Notes: generated by a model from the sequence alone, not told the origin. Numbered from the stretch's first letter, positions 23,090-32,122 are shown. The stretch: DNA of 54,154 bases from Nocardia araoensis NBRC 100135 (GCF_000308435.1 NZ_BAFR01000017.1:1-54154); one strand, 5' to 3'. Program-made: numbers and translations.

Positions 23090-24181
23090 ATGACAACCGC
23101 AGCCGACGTCGACGCACGGCATTCCGATCTGGACGACCAACGCACCCTCAACGTGAGCCCGCTGCGCTCGCCCGCGGAGGTGCGCCGGGTGCACCCGATC
23201 ACCGATGCCCTCGCCGACACCGTCCGTGCGGGACGCAAAGCCACCGTCGACGTGCTGAACGGCGCGGACGATCGCCTGATGGTGATCGTCGGCCCGTGCT
23301 CCGTGCACGACCCCTCCGCCGCGCTGGATTACGCGCGCCGTCTGGCGGCGAAGGCCGCTGAGCTCGACGATCGGCTGCACGTGGTGATGCGGGTCTACTT
23401 CGAGAAGCCGCGCACCAGCTTGGGCTGGAAGGGCCTGATCAACGATCCGCATCTGGACGGATCGTTCGACGTCAACACCGGATTGGGCTTCGGCCGCAAA
23501 CTGCTGGTCGACATCACCGCCCTCGGTCTTCCGGTGGCCTGTGAGTTCCTGGACCCGATCACGCCGCAGTACATCGCGGATCTGGTGTCCTACGGCGCGA
23601 TCGGCGCGCGCACCGCGGCCAGCCAGGTGCACCGTCAGCTCAGCAGCGCGCTGTCGATGCCGGTCGGCATCAAGAACGGCACCGACGGCGACGTCCAGGT
23701 GGCGGTGGACGGCGTGCGCGCCGCGGCGGCCAGCCACGTGTTCCCCGGCACCGACCTGGACGGCCGTTCCGCGCTCATCCGCACCACCGGCAACCCGGAC
23801 TGCCATGTGATCCTGCGTGGCGGCAGCAACGGCCCCAACTACGACGCGGCATCGGTCGCCGAGGCGTGCCTGCGGCTGGAGAAGGCGTCGCTGCCGCAGC
23901 GGATCGTGGTGGACGCCAGCCACGGCAACAGCAACAAGGACCACAACAAGCAGGTCGACGTGGTCACCGACATCGCGCGTCGGCTGGCGGCGGGCGAGTC
24001 GGGTGTCGTCGGCGTCATGCTGGAGAGCTTCTTGGTCGCGGGTCGCCAGGACCTCACCCTCGGCCACGCCGACGAGCTCACCTACGGCCAGTCCATCACC
24101 GACGCCTGCCTGGACTGGGAAACCACTGCGGCACAGCTGGATCGGCTGGCCGACGCGGTGCGGCAGCGCCGCGAGCGCTGA
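23090..24181 (+). CDS. 3-deoxy-7-phosphoheptulonate (DAHP) synthase, AroF/AroG type
   Basis: 363 residues of the class I DAHP synthase family, the full usual length. It condenses phosphoenolpyruvate with erythrose-4-phosphate, the first step of the shikimate pathway. Visible motifs are MVIVGPCSVHDP, VMRVYFEKPRTSLGWKGLINDP, GARTAASQVHR, HVILRGGSNGPNY and VDASHGNSNK. ATG 23090 is preceded by aaaagga. An aromatic leader peptide with hairpins lies upstream. In this window chorismate also feeds salicylate for the siderophore. The gene splits the CMD gene from its likely regulator SigJ. Confidence 0.95.
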   Translation: MTTAADVDARHSDLDDQRTLNVSPLRSPAEVRRVHPITDALADTVRAGRKATVDVLNGADDRLMVIVGPCSVHDPSAALDYARRLAAKAAELDDRLHVVMRVYFEKPRTSLGWKGLINDPHLDGSFDVNTGLGFGRKLLVDITALGLPVACEFLDPITPQYIADLVSYGAIGARTAASQVHRQLSSALSMPVGIKNGTDGDVQVAVDGVRAAAASHVFPGTDLDGRSALIRTTGNPDCHVILRGGSNGPNYDAASVAEACLRLEKASLPQRIVVDASHGNSNKDHNKQVDVVTDIARRLAAGESGVVGVMLESFLVAGRQDLTLGHADELTYGQSITDACLDWETTAAQLDRLADAVRQRRER

Positions 24182-24194
24182 TCCCGCCCACCTC

Positions 24195-24290
24195 CGGTAG
24201 CCGAGCGCGCCACCGCCGCGCCGGCCCAAGCCGATCATGCCGACCACCGGCCCGTCGGCGCGCAGCCGCACCGCCCAGGTCGGGCTGCGC
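24195..24290 (-). pseudogene. Possible GNAT acetyltransferase fragment
   Basis: On the minus strand a frame reads WAVRLRADGPVVGMIGLG followed by a Gly-rich turn and GYR. This resembles the middle strands of a GNAT fold (xVRxDGxLVGxIGLxR). No start and no rest of the domain are present. It could be chance in GC-rich sequence. Confidence 0.2.
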
Positions 24291-24376
24291 GCCGCTCATC
24301 CGGTTGATCATCCGGTTTGTCCGGCACCAGCCGCCGATGCCGGGCGCTTGCGCACCGGACCGTAGACTTCCAGTCG

Positions 24377-25288
24377 ATGGTTTCCGCGCTGCTTTCCGAC
24401 CTGTTCGAGTCACATCGGGCGCATCTGCTCTCAGTCGCCTATCGACTGACGGGCAGCGTCGGCGATGCCGAGGACGCGGTGCAGGAGAGCTGGTTGCGCC
24501 TCGCCGGCGCGCACCAGTCCGAGATCGACGATCTACGGGCTTGGCTGACCACCGTGGTGAGCCGGATCTGCCTGGATCGTCTGCGCAGCGCCGCGGCACG
24601 GCGAGAGAATTACGTCGGCCAGTGGCTGCCGGAGCCCGTGGTCACCGCCCGCACACCGTCGAGCGCTCCCGACCCGTTGGAAGCCGTGGTGCGCAAGCAG
24701 GAGTGCCGGTTCGCGGCGCTGATCGTGCTGGACACCCTGACGCCGCCGCAGCGGGTGGCCTTCGTGCTGCACGAGGGGTTGTCGGTGCCGTTCGACGAGA
24801 TCGCCGACATCCTCGGTATCTCCGCCGATGCGGCGCGACAGCTGGCCGCGCGCGCCCGCAAGGCGGTGGCGCGGACGCCGCAGCCGGTGCCCGATGCCGA
24901 GCACGAGGCCGCGGTGCAGCGCTTTCTCGTCGCGCTGAGCACGGGCGACGTGGCCGCCGTCGCCGCGGCGCTGCATCCGGACGCGGTGATGATCGGCGAT
25001 GCCAACGGCACCACCGCCACCGCGATCAACGTGCTGCACGGCGCGGATCGGATCGCTCGCTTCTCTTTGGGCCTGGTGCGCAAGTACGGGCTCGAGGACG
25101 CATCGCAGGTGTACGCGTTCGTCTCGGTGAACGGGCAATTGGGTCTGCGAGTCGCGGCGCGTCCCGCGGTGGCGGGCCGGGGCGGTTATCCGACCCGGGT
25201 CGTCGGCTTCACGGTTCGGGACGGACTGGTCTGGGGCGCCTACGACCTGGCGAATCCCGCCAAGCTGGGTGGCGTCCGGCTGGGTTGA
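24377..25288 (+). CDS. sigJ: ECF41-group sigma factor SigJ with SnoaL-like C-terminal domain
   Basis: 303 residues. Region 2 (VAYRLTGSVGDAEDAVQESWLRL, ~20-45) and region 4 (FDEIADILGISADAARQLAARAR, ~140-165) give promoter recognition. A fused SnoaL-like domain (~180-300) is the in-built regulator of ECF41 factors, which have no anti-sigma gene. The linker motif WLPEP and NGQxGL (VNGQLGLRV) are present. The DGGGR motif of the group is not: the corresponding place reads DANGT. The start is ATG 24377. No ECF41 promoter is seen before the gene itself. The expected target promoter lies at 22046-22072. Confidence 0.92.
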   Translation: MVSALLSDLFESHRAHLLSVAYRLTGSVGDAEDAVQESWLRLAGAHQSEIDDLRAWLTTVVSRICLDRLRSAAARRENYVGQWLPEPVVTARTPSSAPDPLEAVVRKQECRFAALIVLDTLTPPQRVAFVLHEGLSVPFDEIADILGISADAARQLAARARKAVARTPQPVPDAEHEAAVQRFLVALSTGDVAAVAAALHPDAVMIGDANGTTATAINVLHGADRIARFSLGLVRKYGLEDASQVYAFVSVNGQLGLRVAARPAVAGRGGYPTRVVGFTVRDGLVWGAYDLANPAKLGGVRLG

Positions 25289-25350
25289 GCCGGGCATAGC
25301 TACTCGCTATCGCAGGGCGACGATTTGGACCGCTGGACTAGTCTCCGGGT

Positions 25351-26520
25351 ATGCCCTCGCGACATCCGACCGTTGCCCGTCTGCGCCCCTTCGCGTCCAC
25401 CATCTTCGCCGAGATGACCGAGCTCGCCGTCCGGCACGACGCGGTCAACCTGGGCCAGGGGTTCCCGGACACCGACGGGCCCGCGAGCATGCTGGAAGTG
25501 GCGCGCCGCGCCATCGCCGACGGACTCAACCAGTACCCGCCGGGCCGCGGCATGCCGGTGCTGCGCCGAGCCGTCGCCGACGACCGGGCGCGGCGATACG
25601 GGACCGACTACGACCCCGATTCGCAGGTGCTGGTGACGGTGGGCGCGACCGAGGCGATCAGCGCGGCCGTGCTCGGCTTGGTCGAGCCGGGCGAGGAGGT
25701 CGTGCTGATCGAGCCGTACTACGACTCGTATGCCGCTGCCGTGGCCTTGGCCGGCGCTCGACGGCGCACCGCGCGTCTGGTGGCCGACGGGGACCGGTTC
25801 GTCCTGGACTTGGACAGTCTGCGTGCGGCCGTCACCCCGGCGACCCGGATGCTCATCGTCAACTCGCCGCACAATCCGACCGGCACCGTGCTCGGACGCT
25901 CGGACCTGCTGGCGATCGCCGAAATCGCTTGCGAGCACGATCTTCTGGTGCTCACCGACGAGGTCTACGAGCACCTGGTCTACGACGGCACCGAGCACAT
26001 CAGCCTGGCCACCTTGCCGGGCATGGCCGATCGGACCATCGTGGTGTCCAGCGCGGCCAAGACCTTCAGCGTGACCGGGTGGAAGACCGGGTGGGCGTGC
26101 GGGCCCGCCGACCTGATCGACGGCGTGCTCGCGGCCAAACAGTTCCTGACCTTCGTGGCGGGCGGACCGTTCCAGCCCGCCGTCGCGCATGCGATCAATC
26201 ACGAGCTGGAGTGGGTCGGCAAGCTGCGGGAGGCGTTGTCGGAGAAGCGGCTTCGCCTCTCCGCGGCGCTCGCCGACACCGGCATGCGGGTGTATCAGAG
26301 CGCGGGCGGCTATTTCGTCGTCGCCGATATCACCCCGCTCGGCGCCGCCGACGGTCTGACGTTCTGCCGTGAGTTGCCGAAGCGGCTCGGCGTGGCGGCG
26401 GTTCCGGTCATCGCGTTCGCCGACGACACGGCTGCCTGGAGTCATCTGGTGCGGTTCACCTTCTGCAAGCGCGAGGAAACGCTGGACGAAGGGGTCCGCC
26501 GATTGCGTCGGCTCGATTGA
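25351..26520 (+). CDS. PLP-dependent class I aminotransferase
   Basis: 389 residues of fold-type I. Motifs are AVNLGQGFPDTDGP, NQYPPGRGMPVLRRA, NSPHNPTGTVL, TDEVYEHLVYDG and the PLP lysine in SSAAKTFSVTGWKTGW. The closest types are kynurenine/methionine aminotransferases and the mycobacterial DapC candidate (succinyldiaminopimelate transaminase, Rv0858c). Rv0858c lies close to ercc3 (Rv0861c) in M. tuberculosis, and XPB is a few genes downstream here, which favours DapC. Substrate is not provable from sequence. There is no clear ribosome site, so the message may be leaderless. Confidence 0.88.
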   Translation: MPSRHPTVARLRPFASTIFAEMTELAVRHDAVNLGQGFPDTDGPASMLEVARRAIADGLNQYPPGRGMPVLRRAVADDRARRYGTDYDPDSQVLVTVGATEAISAAVLGLVEPGEEVVLIEPYYDSYAAAVALAGARRRTARLVADGDRFVLDLDSLRAAVTPATRMLIVNSPHNPTGTVLGRSDLLAIAEIACEHDLLVLTDEVYEHLVYDGTEHISLATLPGMADRTIVVSSAAKTFSVTGWKTGWACGPADLIDGVLAAKQFLTFVAGGPFQPAVAHAINHELEWVGKLREALSEKRLRLSAALADTGMRVYQSAGGYFVVADITPLGAADGLTFCRELPKRLGVAAVPVIAFADDTAAWSHLVRFTFCKREETLDEGVRRLRRLD

Positions 26521-26525
26521 GACAA

Positions 26526-26546
26526 CCCTGACGTGACCTGTCAGGT
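26526..26546. promoter_or_regulatory. Overlapping palindromes before the DHFR-like gene
   Basis: ACCTG-t-CAGGT at 26536-26546, and CCTGAC (26527-26532) with GTCAGG (26540-26545), overlap each other 22-40 bases before the start at 26568. They could be an operator. Confidence 0.3.
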
Positions 26547-26567
26547 TTTGCTGGCACCGTGCACGGC

Positions 26568-27122
26568 ATGGCAACCCAGTACTACACGGCAACCAGTCTC
26601 GACGGATACCTCGCCGACACGGACAACTCGCTCACCTGGCTTTTCGAGGTGCAGGGCGCGGACGAGGCGCAAGCGGGCATCGCGGGCTTCCTCGCCGGGG
26701 TCGGCGCCATGTGCATGGGCGCGACCACCTACGAGTGGGTCGTGGCGAACGAACCACCGGAGAATTGGCGGAAGTACTACGGCGATCTCCCGTGCTGGGT
26801 CTTCACCCACCGGGATCTTCCCGCGATAGCGGGCGCGAATCTCCGGTTCGCCTCGGGGCCGGTCGAGTCGGTGCACCGGGAGATGGTCGAGGCGGCCGGT
26901 GACCGCAATATCTGGATCGTCGGTGGCGGCGACCTGGCCGGGCAATTCGCCGATGCCGGACTGCTCGACGACGTCATGGTGAGCGTGGCACCGGTGACGC
27001 TGGGCGCGGGCGCCCCGCTGCTGCCGCGGCGCCTCCTTTCCAGCCGGATGCGGCTCACGGCCGTCGAGCAGGCCGGTCAATTCGCGGAACTGCACTTCCG
27101 CTTGGGGAACCCGGTCGCTTGA
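26568..27122 (+). CDS. Dihydrofolate reductase family (RibD C-terminal) protein
   Basis: 184 residues. TATSLDGYLAD at the N-terminus and IWIVGGGDLAGQFADAGLLDD near residue 125 are the NADPH and substrate motifs of the RibD_C/YyaP-type reductases. Members with a proven role reduce pyrimidines in riboflavin synthesis, but most YyaP-like proteins have no known substrate. ATG 26568 is used. It is convergent with a LysE gene 12 bases on. Palindromes upstream suggest a local regulator. Confidence 0.85.
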   Translation: MATQYYTATSLDGYLADTDNSLTWLFEVQGADEAQAGIAGFLAGVGAMCMGATTYEWVVANEPPENWRKYYGDLPCWVFTHRDLPAIAGANLRFASGPVESVHREMVEAAGDRNIWIVGGGDLAGQFADAGLLDDVMVSVAPVTLGAGAPLLPRRLLSSRMRLTAVEQAGQFAELHFRLGNPVA

Positions 27123-27134
27123 AGCCGACTCGGG

Positions 27135-27779
27135 TCAGGCCGGCATGGGGCGGGCGCGGTCGGTGGCGAGCAGGGCGGCGATGGCGCCCAGCATCGTGCC
27201 GGTGATGTACCGCTGGGTGCGCAGCCACAGGGGACGGGCGGCGAGGAACGTCGACAGACCGCCCGCCCCGAGGACGATCAGGCCGTTCACGGTCAGCGCC
27301 ACCGCGATCTGCACCGCGCCCAGGCACAGGCTCTGCAACCACACCTTTCCGTGCTCCGGCGTGACGAACTGGGGGATCAGCGCCATGTACATGATCGCGA
27401 TCTTCGGATTGAGCAGGTTGGTGACCAGGCCCATCGCGAACAATCGCCGAGTGGGGTCGGCGGACAGGGCCGTGGGCGCGAAGACCGAGACGCCGCCCGG
27501 CCGCAGCGCCTGCCAGGCCAGCCACCCCAGATACGCGGCTCCCGCCAGCTTCACCGCCAGATACAGACCGGGCACCACCGCGAACACCGCCGTGATCCCG
27601 GCCGTCGCCGCCGCCAGATACACCCCGAACCCTGCCGCGACCCCCGCCAACGACACCAACCCGGCCCGCCGCCCCTGCGACACCGTCCGCGACACCAGAT
27701 ACATCATGTTGGGCCCCGGCGTGAGCACCATCCCCAACGCCGCCACCGCAACTCCCACCACCGCCGCCATCTCGATCAT
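27135..27779 (-). CDS. LysE family amino-acid exporter
   Basis: 214 residues with six hydrophobic segments. The first-span signature GMVLTPGPNMMYLVSR, the following QGRRAGLVSLAGVAAGF and the later LLNPKIAIMYMALIPQFV are typical of LysE/RhtB. Members export amino acids or homoserine lactone-like compounds; the cargo is unknown. ATG 27779 is preferred because the upstream extension (to 27848) is Gly/Pro-rich and not family-like. Confidence 0.88.
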   Translation of the reverse strand: MIEMAAVVGVAVAALGMVLTPGPNMMYLVSRTVSQGRRAGLVSLAGVAAGFGVYLAAATAGITAVFAVVPGLYLAVKLAGAAYLGWLAWQALRPGGVSVFAPTALSADPTRRLFAMGLVTNLLNPKIAIMYMALIPQFVTPEHGKVWLQSLCLGAVQIAVALTVNGLIVLGAGGLSTFLAARPLWLRTQRYITGTMLGAIAALLATDRARPMPA

Positions 27780-28102
27780 GCCCCGATCCTCACCCGCCCC
27801 ACCGCCCCCTGTCGCGGTCCACTCGACAACCGCTGGACGGCTGGGCATGCATACCGTGCGGCTACCGGGCCTCCGATCAACGCTGCGTCAATTCCGGATA
27901 CGACTTCTGCAAATGGGGCAAATGGGCCGGTCGCCCATAGCGCTTCCGCTGCTGACCGGACTCGAAAAAGCTTTGCACCACAGCGAATTCGGGATTGCGC
28001 TGACGCGACGTGCGGTGCGTTCCAGCGAATGGACGCCGTCCACGTATACCGCGGTGGAGGTGGGTAGGGCGGCGAGTCGGCGAGACTTGCCCTGAGGTAG
28101 CT
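27780..28102. other. Intergenic region without clear features
   Basis: About 320 bases between the divergent LysE and acyltransferase genes. I see no gene, no strong hairpin and no recognisable operator. Confidence 0.45.
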
Positions 28103-30280
28103 ATGACAATGCTGCGCATGGCGGCCACGGTCAGCGGGTTGGGAAATCGGCGGGCGGAGCTATTCGACGGAGTGTCGCCGAGAGCGGCGTTTCGGCGTGA
28201 CATCGAGGGAATGCGGGCGGTTGCCGTCCTGGCCGTCGTGCTGTTCCATGCGAATGTGCCGGGAATCAGCGGCGGATTCGTCGGTGTGGACATCTTTTTC
28301 GTCATTTCCGGTTTTCTCATCACGGGAATGCTGCACCGGGAAGCGGCGGCCACCGGCGCCGTCGAGCTGGTGCGGTTCTACGGCGCGCGAGCTCGCCGCC
28401 TGCTGCCTGCCGCAGGCGTCGTCCTGGTCGCCACGGCGATCGCCGCGGTCGTGCTGCTGCCGCCGCTTCAAGCCCGCAGAGCGCTCGGCGACGGGATCGC
28501 GAGCGCGCTCTACGCGGGGAACTATCGGTTCGCCGTGCAGGGCGCCGATTACCTCGCCGCGGATGCGTCGCCCTCACCGTTTCAGCACTTCTGGTCGCTC
28601 GGGGTGGAGGAGCAGTTCTATCTGATCTGGCCCGCGCTCGTCATCACGACGACTTGGCTCGTGCGACGGCGGCGCAACGCCTCGATCACGGCGCTGCCGT
28701 ACCTGATCGTGCTCGCTGTCGTGGCCGCGCTCTCCTTCGGCGTCGCGATGACCTGGACCTGGAGCCTGCCGCCGTGGGCGTTCTTCGCGCTGCCCGCACG
28801 GGCCTGGGAGCTGGCGGCGGGCGGCATGGTGGCGCTGTCGGCCGTCTTCTGGTCCCGATTGCCGGGATGGGTTTCCGCCAGCGCGGGCTGGGCGGGGGCC
28901 GTATTGATCGTCGTCGCCTGCGTGCGGCTCGACGAGAAGATCCCGTATCCCGGTATCGCGGCGCTGCTGCCCGTGCTCGGCGCGGTCCTGGTCATCGCCG
29001 GCGGCTGCGCCGCGCCGCGATTCGGGGTCGGTCGCGTGCTGGCAGTGCCCGAGATGCAGGCCATCGGCAGACTGTCCTACTGCTGGTATCTCTGGCACTG
29101 GCCGGTGCTGGTGCTGGCCCCGCACGCGCTCGGCCGCCCCCTCGGGCTGGTCGGTGCGCTGGGCGCGGTCGCCATGGCCGGTGGGCTGGCCGTGCTCACC
29201 CAGCGGCTGATCGAGAATCCGGTCCGCTTCGCCGCCCGCCTGCGCGGCTCGGGCAGGCTCAGCCTGGCCTGCGGTGGTGCGAGCACCGCGCTCGCCATCG
29301 GTGTGGCGCTCGCGCTGCTCGTGGTCGTGCCCGCGCCGGTCGGGCGCGGCACGGCGGCCCGGAGCCTCACACTGACGACACCGGCCGCACCGGCCACTCC
29401 CACCGCCGACCCCTACGACGCGGCGATCGACCAGTTGACGGCGCAGACCCAAGGGGCGGTCGCCGCCTCCGCCGAACTTCGTGACGTCCCGTCGAACCTC
29501 ACACCCTCGCTGTCGAACGCGCGCGGCGACCGAGCGGAGGTGTTCGACAATGGTTGCTTCCGTTCCTGGCCCGACGTGGGCCAGGCCGAGTGCGCTTCCG
29601 GTGATCCCGATTCGGCCACCACGGTGGCGTTGGTCGGCGATTCCCACGCGGCGATGTGGCAACCGGCCTTCGAGAACATGTCCGTAGCGCGCCATTGGCG
29701 GCTGGAGACCATGGCGAAGGTCACCTGCCCGCTGCTCGATCTGCCCATCACGAGTCCTTATCTGGGGCGGACGTACACCGAATGCGAGCAGTGGCGCGAG
29801 CAGATCATGACCCGCCTGCGGCGCGAGCGACCCCGGCTGATCGTGGTGGGCATGTCCCGCCGCTACGGCGGCGACTTCGGCTTCGTGACCTACGACCCGG
29901 CGTGGATCGACAGCCTGCGTCGCCTGGTCGCCCAGCTGCGCGAGATGGGTGCGGCGGTCCTCGTGCTCGGCGGTGTCCCCGACCCCCATGCCACCGTGCC
30001 CGCGTGTGTGGCGGAGCACATCGACGACGCCTCGGCATGCGCCCCCGCCCGTGCGGTCGCCGTGGACGACGCGGGCATCGCCGCCGAGCGTGCTGCGGCG
30101 ACGGCGGGCGGCGGGCAATACGCCGACCTGACCTCGCTGTTCTGTACCACCGCCCGCTGTCCGGTCATCGTCGGGAACACCCTCGTCTACCGCGACGACA
30201 ACCACCTCACGAGCGGCTACGCCACGACGCTGGCGCCGGTCATCGGCGCGCTCGCCGAACGCGCGCTGGCGCGCGGCTGA
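28103..30280 (+). CDS. Membrane acyltransferase (OafA/YrhL type) with SGNH domain
   Basis: 725 residues. The N-terminal acyltransferase-3 domain (~30-400) has 10-11 spans and starts RRDIEGMRAVAVLAVVLFHAN, with the catalytic His, followed by GGFVGVDIFFVISGFLIT. The extracytoplasmic SGNH hydrolase-like domain (~480-720) has GDSHAAMW and DDNHLT, the catalytic Ser and Asp-His. Such proteins move acyl groups across the membrane and O-acylate cell-surface sugars or peptidoglycan. The exact acceptor is not known. ATG 28103 has tgaggtag upstream. Confidence 0.9.
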   Translation: MTMLRMAATVSGLGNRRAELFDGVSPRAAFRRDIEGMRAVAVLAVVLFHANVPGISGGFVGVDIFFVISGFLITGMLHREAAATGAVELVRFYGARARRLLPAAGVVLVATAIAAVVLLPPLQARRALGDGIASALYAGNYRFAVQGADYLAADASPSPFQHFWSLGVEEQFYLIWPALVITTTWLVRRRRNASITALPYLIVLAVVAALSFGVAMTWTWSLPPWAFFALPARAWELAAGGMVALSAVFWSRLPGWVSASAGWAGAVLIVVACVRLDEKIPYPGIAALLPVLGAVLVIAGGCAAPRFGVGRVLAVPEMQAIGRLSYCWYLWHWPVLVLAPHALGRPLGLVGALGAVAMAGGLAVLTQRLIENPVRFAARLRGSGRLSLACGGASTALAIGVALALLVVVPAPVGRGTAARSLTLTTPAAPATPTADPYDAAIDQLTAQTQGAVAASAELRDVPSNLTPSLSNARGDRAEVFDNGCFRSWPDVGQAECASGDPDSATTVALVGDSHAAMWQPAFENMSVARHWRLETMAKVTCPLLDLPITSPYLGRTYTECEQWREQIMTRLRRERPRLIVVGMSRRYGGDFGFVTYDPAWIDSLRRLVAQLREMGAAVLVLGGVPDPHATVPACVAEHIDDASACAPARAVAVDDAGIAAERAAATAGGGQYADLTSLFCTTARCPVIVGNTLVYRDDNHLTSGYATTLAPVIGALAERALARG

Positions 30281-30422
30281 GCCGTCCCGTGGGAAGACAT
30301 CGCGCCCGTCCTGCGTTACATCCGGTCACTGCCGCACCCGCGCCCTGCGGGAAGGGCCGGTAACCTGCGGGGTTGTCGGTGGGGTCGGGGAGAATGGCGG
30401 GGATTCCAACTGAGGAGGGACT

Positions 30423-32081
30423 GTGAACGACGGTCCGCTGATCGTGCAGAGTGACAAAACGCTGCTGCTGGAGGTCGACCACGAGCTGGCCGATGCCGCG
30501 CGGCAGGCGATCGCGCCGTTCGCCGAGCTGGAGCGAGCGCCCGAGCACGTGCACACGTATCGGGTGACGCCGCTGGCGCTGTGGAACGCGCGCGCGGCCG
30601 GGCACGATGCCGAGCAGGTGGTGGACGCGCTGGTCAGCTTCTCCCGGTACGCGGTGCCGCAGCCGTTGCTGGTCGATGTGGTGGACACGATGGCCCGCTA
30701 CGGCAGATTGCAGCTGGTGAAGCATCCCGCGCACGGGTTGACGCTGGTCAGCCTGGATCGCGCGGTGCTGGAGGAAGTGCTGCGGCACAAGAAGATCGCG
30801 CCCATGCTGGGCGCGCGCATCGATGACGACACGGTGGTGGTGCACCCGTCCGAGCGCGGCCGGATCAAGCAGATGCTGCTGAAGATCGGCTGGCCCGCCG
30901 AAGACCTCGCGGGTTACGTCGACGGCGAGGCGCACCCGATCGAACTCGATTACGCGACCGACGGCTGGCACCTGCGCGACTACCAGCAGATGGCCGCCGA
31001 CTCGTTCTGGGCGGGCGGCTCCGGTGTGGTGGTGCTGCCCTGCGGCGCGGGCAAGACGATGGTCGGCGCCGCGGCGATGGCCAAGGCGAAGGCCACCACG
31101 CTGATCCTGGTCACCAACACGGTGGCGGGCAGGCAGTGGCGGCGGGAACTGCTCGCGCGCACCTCGCTCACCGAGGACGAGATCGGCGAGTACTCCGGCG
31201 AGCGCAAGGAGATCCGCCCGGTCACCATCGCCACCTACCAGGTGATCACCCGGCGCACCAAAGGCGAGTACAAGCACCTGGAACTGTTCGACAGCCGCGA
31301 CTGGGGGCTGGTCATCTACGACGAGGTGCACCTGCTGCCCGCCCCGGTCTTCCGGATGACCGCCGATCTCCAGTCCCGCCGCAGGCTCGGCCTGACCGCC
31401 ACGCTGGTGCGCGAGGACGGACGCGAGGGCGACGTGTTCTCGCTGATCGGCCCGAAGCGCTACGACGCGCCGTGGAAGGACATCGAGGCCCAGGGCTGGA
31501 TCGCCCCCGCCGACTGCATCGAGGTCCGGGTCACGCTGACCGACGCCGAGCGGATGGCGTACGCGACCGCCGAGCCGGAGGAGCGCTACAAGCTGTGCTC
31601 CACCGCGCACACCAAGATCGCCGTGGTCGAGTCGATCCTGGCCCAGCACCAGGACGCGCCGAGCCTGGTCATCGGTGCGTATCTGGACCAGCTGGACGAA
31701 CTCGGCGTCGCGCTCGACGCACCCGTGATCCAGGGGTCGACGAAGACCAAGGAGCGCGAGGAACTGTTCGACGCGTTCCGGCGCGGCGAGATCCCGGTGC
31801 TCGTGGTGAGCAAGGTGGCGAACTTCTCCATCGATTTGCCGGAAGCGTCCGTCGCCGTCCAGGTTTCGGGTACCTTCGGCTCGCGACAGGAGGAGGCGCA
31901 GCGTCTCGGGCGGCTTCTGCGTCCGAAACACGACGGCGGACAGGCGCATTTCTACTCGGTCGTCGCGCGCGACACCTTGGACGCCGAATACGCCGCGCAT
32001 CGACAGCGTTTCCTCGCCGAACAGGGGTATGCCTACCGCATCACGGATGCCGACGACTTGCTCGGCCCCGCCATCGGATAA
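30423..32081 (+). CDS. xpb: DNA repair helicase XPB
   Basis: 552 residues, SF2 helicase of the bacterial XPB (ERCC3) group, as in mycobacterial Rv0861c. There is a damage-recognition-like N-terminal domain, Walker A PCGAGKTMVGAA, Walker B YDEVHLLP, GLTATLVREDGREGD with the RED motif special to XPB, and QRLGRLLRP (motif VI). It is a 3'-5' helicase thought to help open damaged DNA. GTG 30423 has gaggaggga upstream. A short hairpin follows the stop. The helicase-associated partner (Rv0862c-like) is 4.5 kb away on the other strand, whereas in M. tuberculosis the two are adjacent. Confidence 0.95.
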   Translation: MNDGPLIVQSDKTLLLEVDHELADAARQAIAPFAELERAPEHVHTYRVTPLALWNARAAGHDAEQVVDALVSFSRYAVPQPLLVDVVDTMARYGRLQLVKHPAHGLTLVSLDRAVLEEVLRHKKIAPMLGARIDDDTVVVHPSERGRIKQMLLKIGWPAEDLAGYVDGEAHPIELDYATDGWHLRDYQQMAADSFWAGGSGVVVLPCGAGKTMVGAAAMAKAKATTLILVTNTVAGRQWRRELLARTSLTEDEIGEYSGERKEIRPVTIATYQVITRRTKGEYKHLELFDSRDWGLVIYDEVHLLPAPVFRMTADLQSRRRLGLTATLVREDGREGDVFSLIGPKRYDAPWKDIEAQGWIAPADCIEVRVTLTDAERMAYATAEPEERYKLCSTAHTKIAVVESILAQHQDAPSLVIGAYLDQLDELGVALDAPVIQGSTKTKEREELFDAFRRGEIPVLVVSKVANFSIDLPEASVAVQVSGTFGSRQEEAQRLGRLLRPKHDGGQAHFYSVVARDTLDAEYAAHRQRFLAEQGYAYRITDADDLLGPAIG

Positions 32082-32100
32082 GCGGAGGCATTTCCTCCGC
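32082..32100 (+). terminator. Short hairpin directly after XPB
   Basis: Perfect 7-bp stem (32082-32088 with 32094-32100) with a 5-nt loop, starting at the base after the stop codon. Confidence 0.45.
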
Positions 32101-32122
32101 AAACTGTGCTAGGAATGAGGGC

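Noticed and set aside
21992..24271. Minus-strand ORF of 759 codons over the CMD and DAHP synthase genes
   Set aside because: Shadow of two real genes; only a short piece near 24195-24290 vaguely resembles a GNAT fragment and is listed separately with low confidence.
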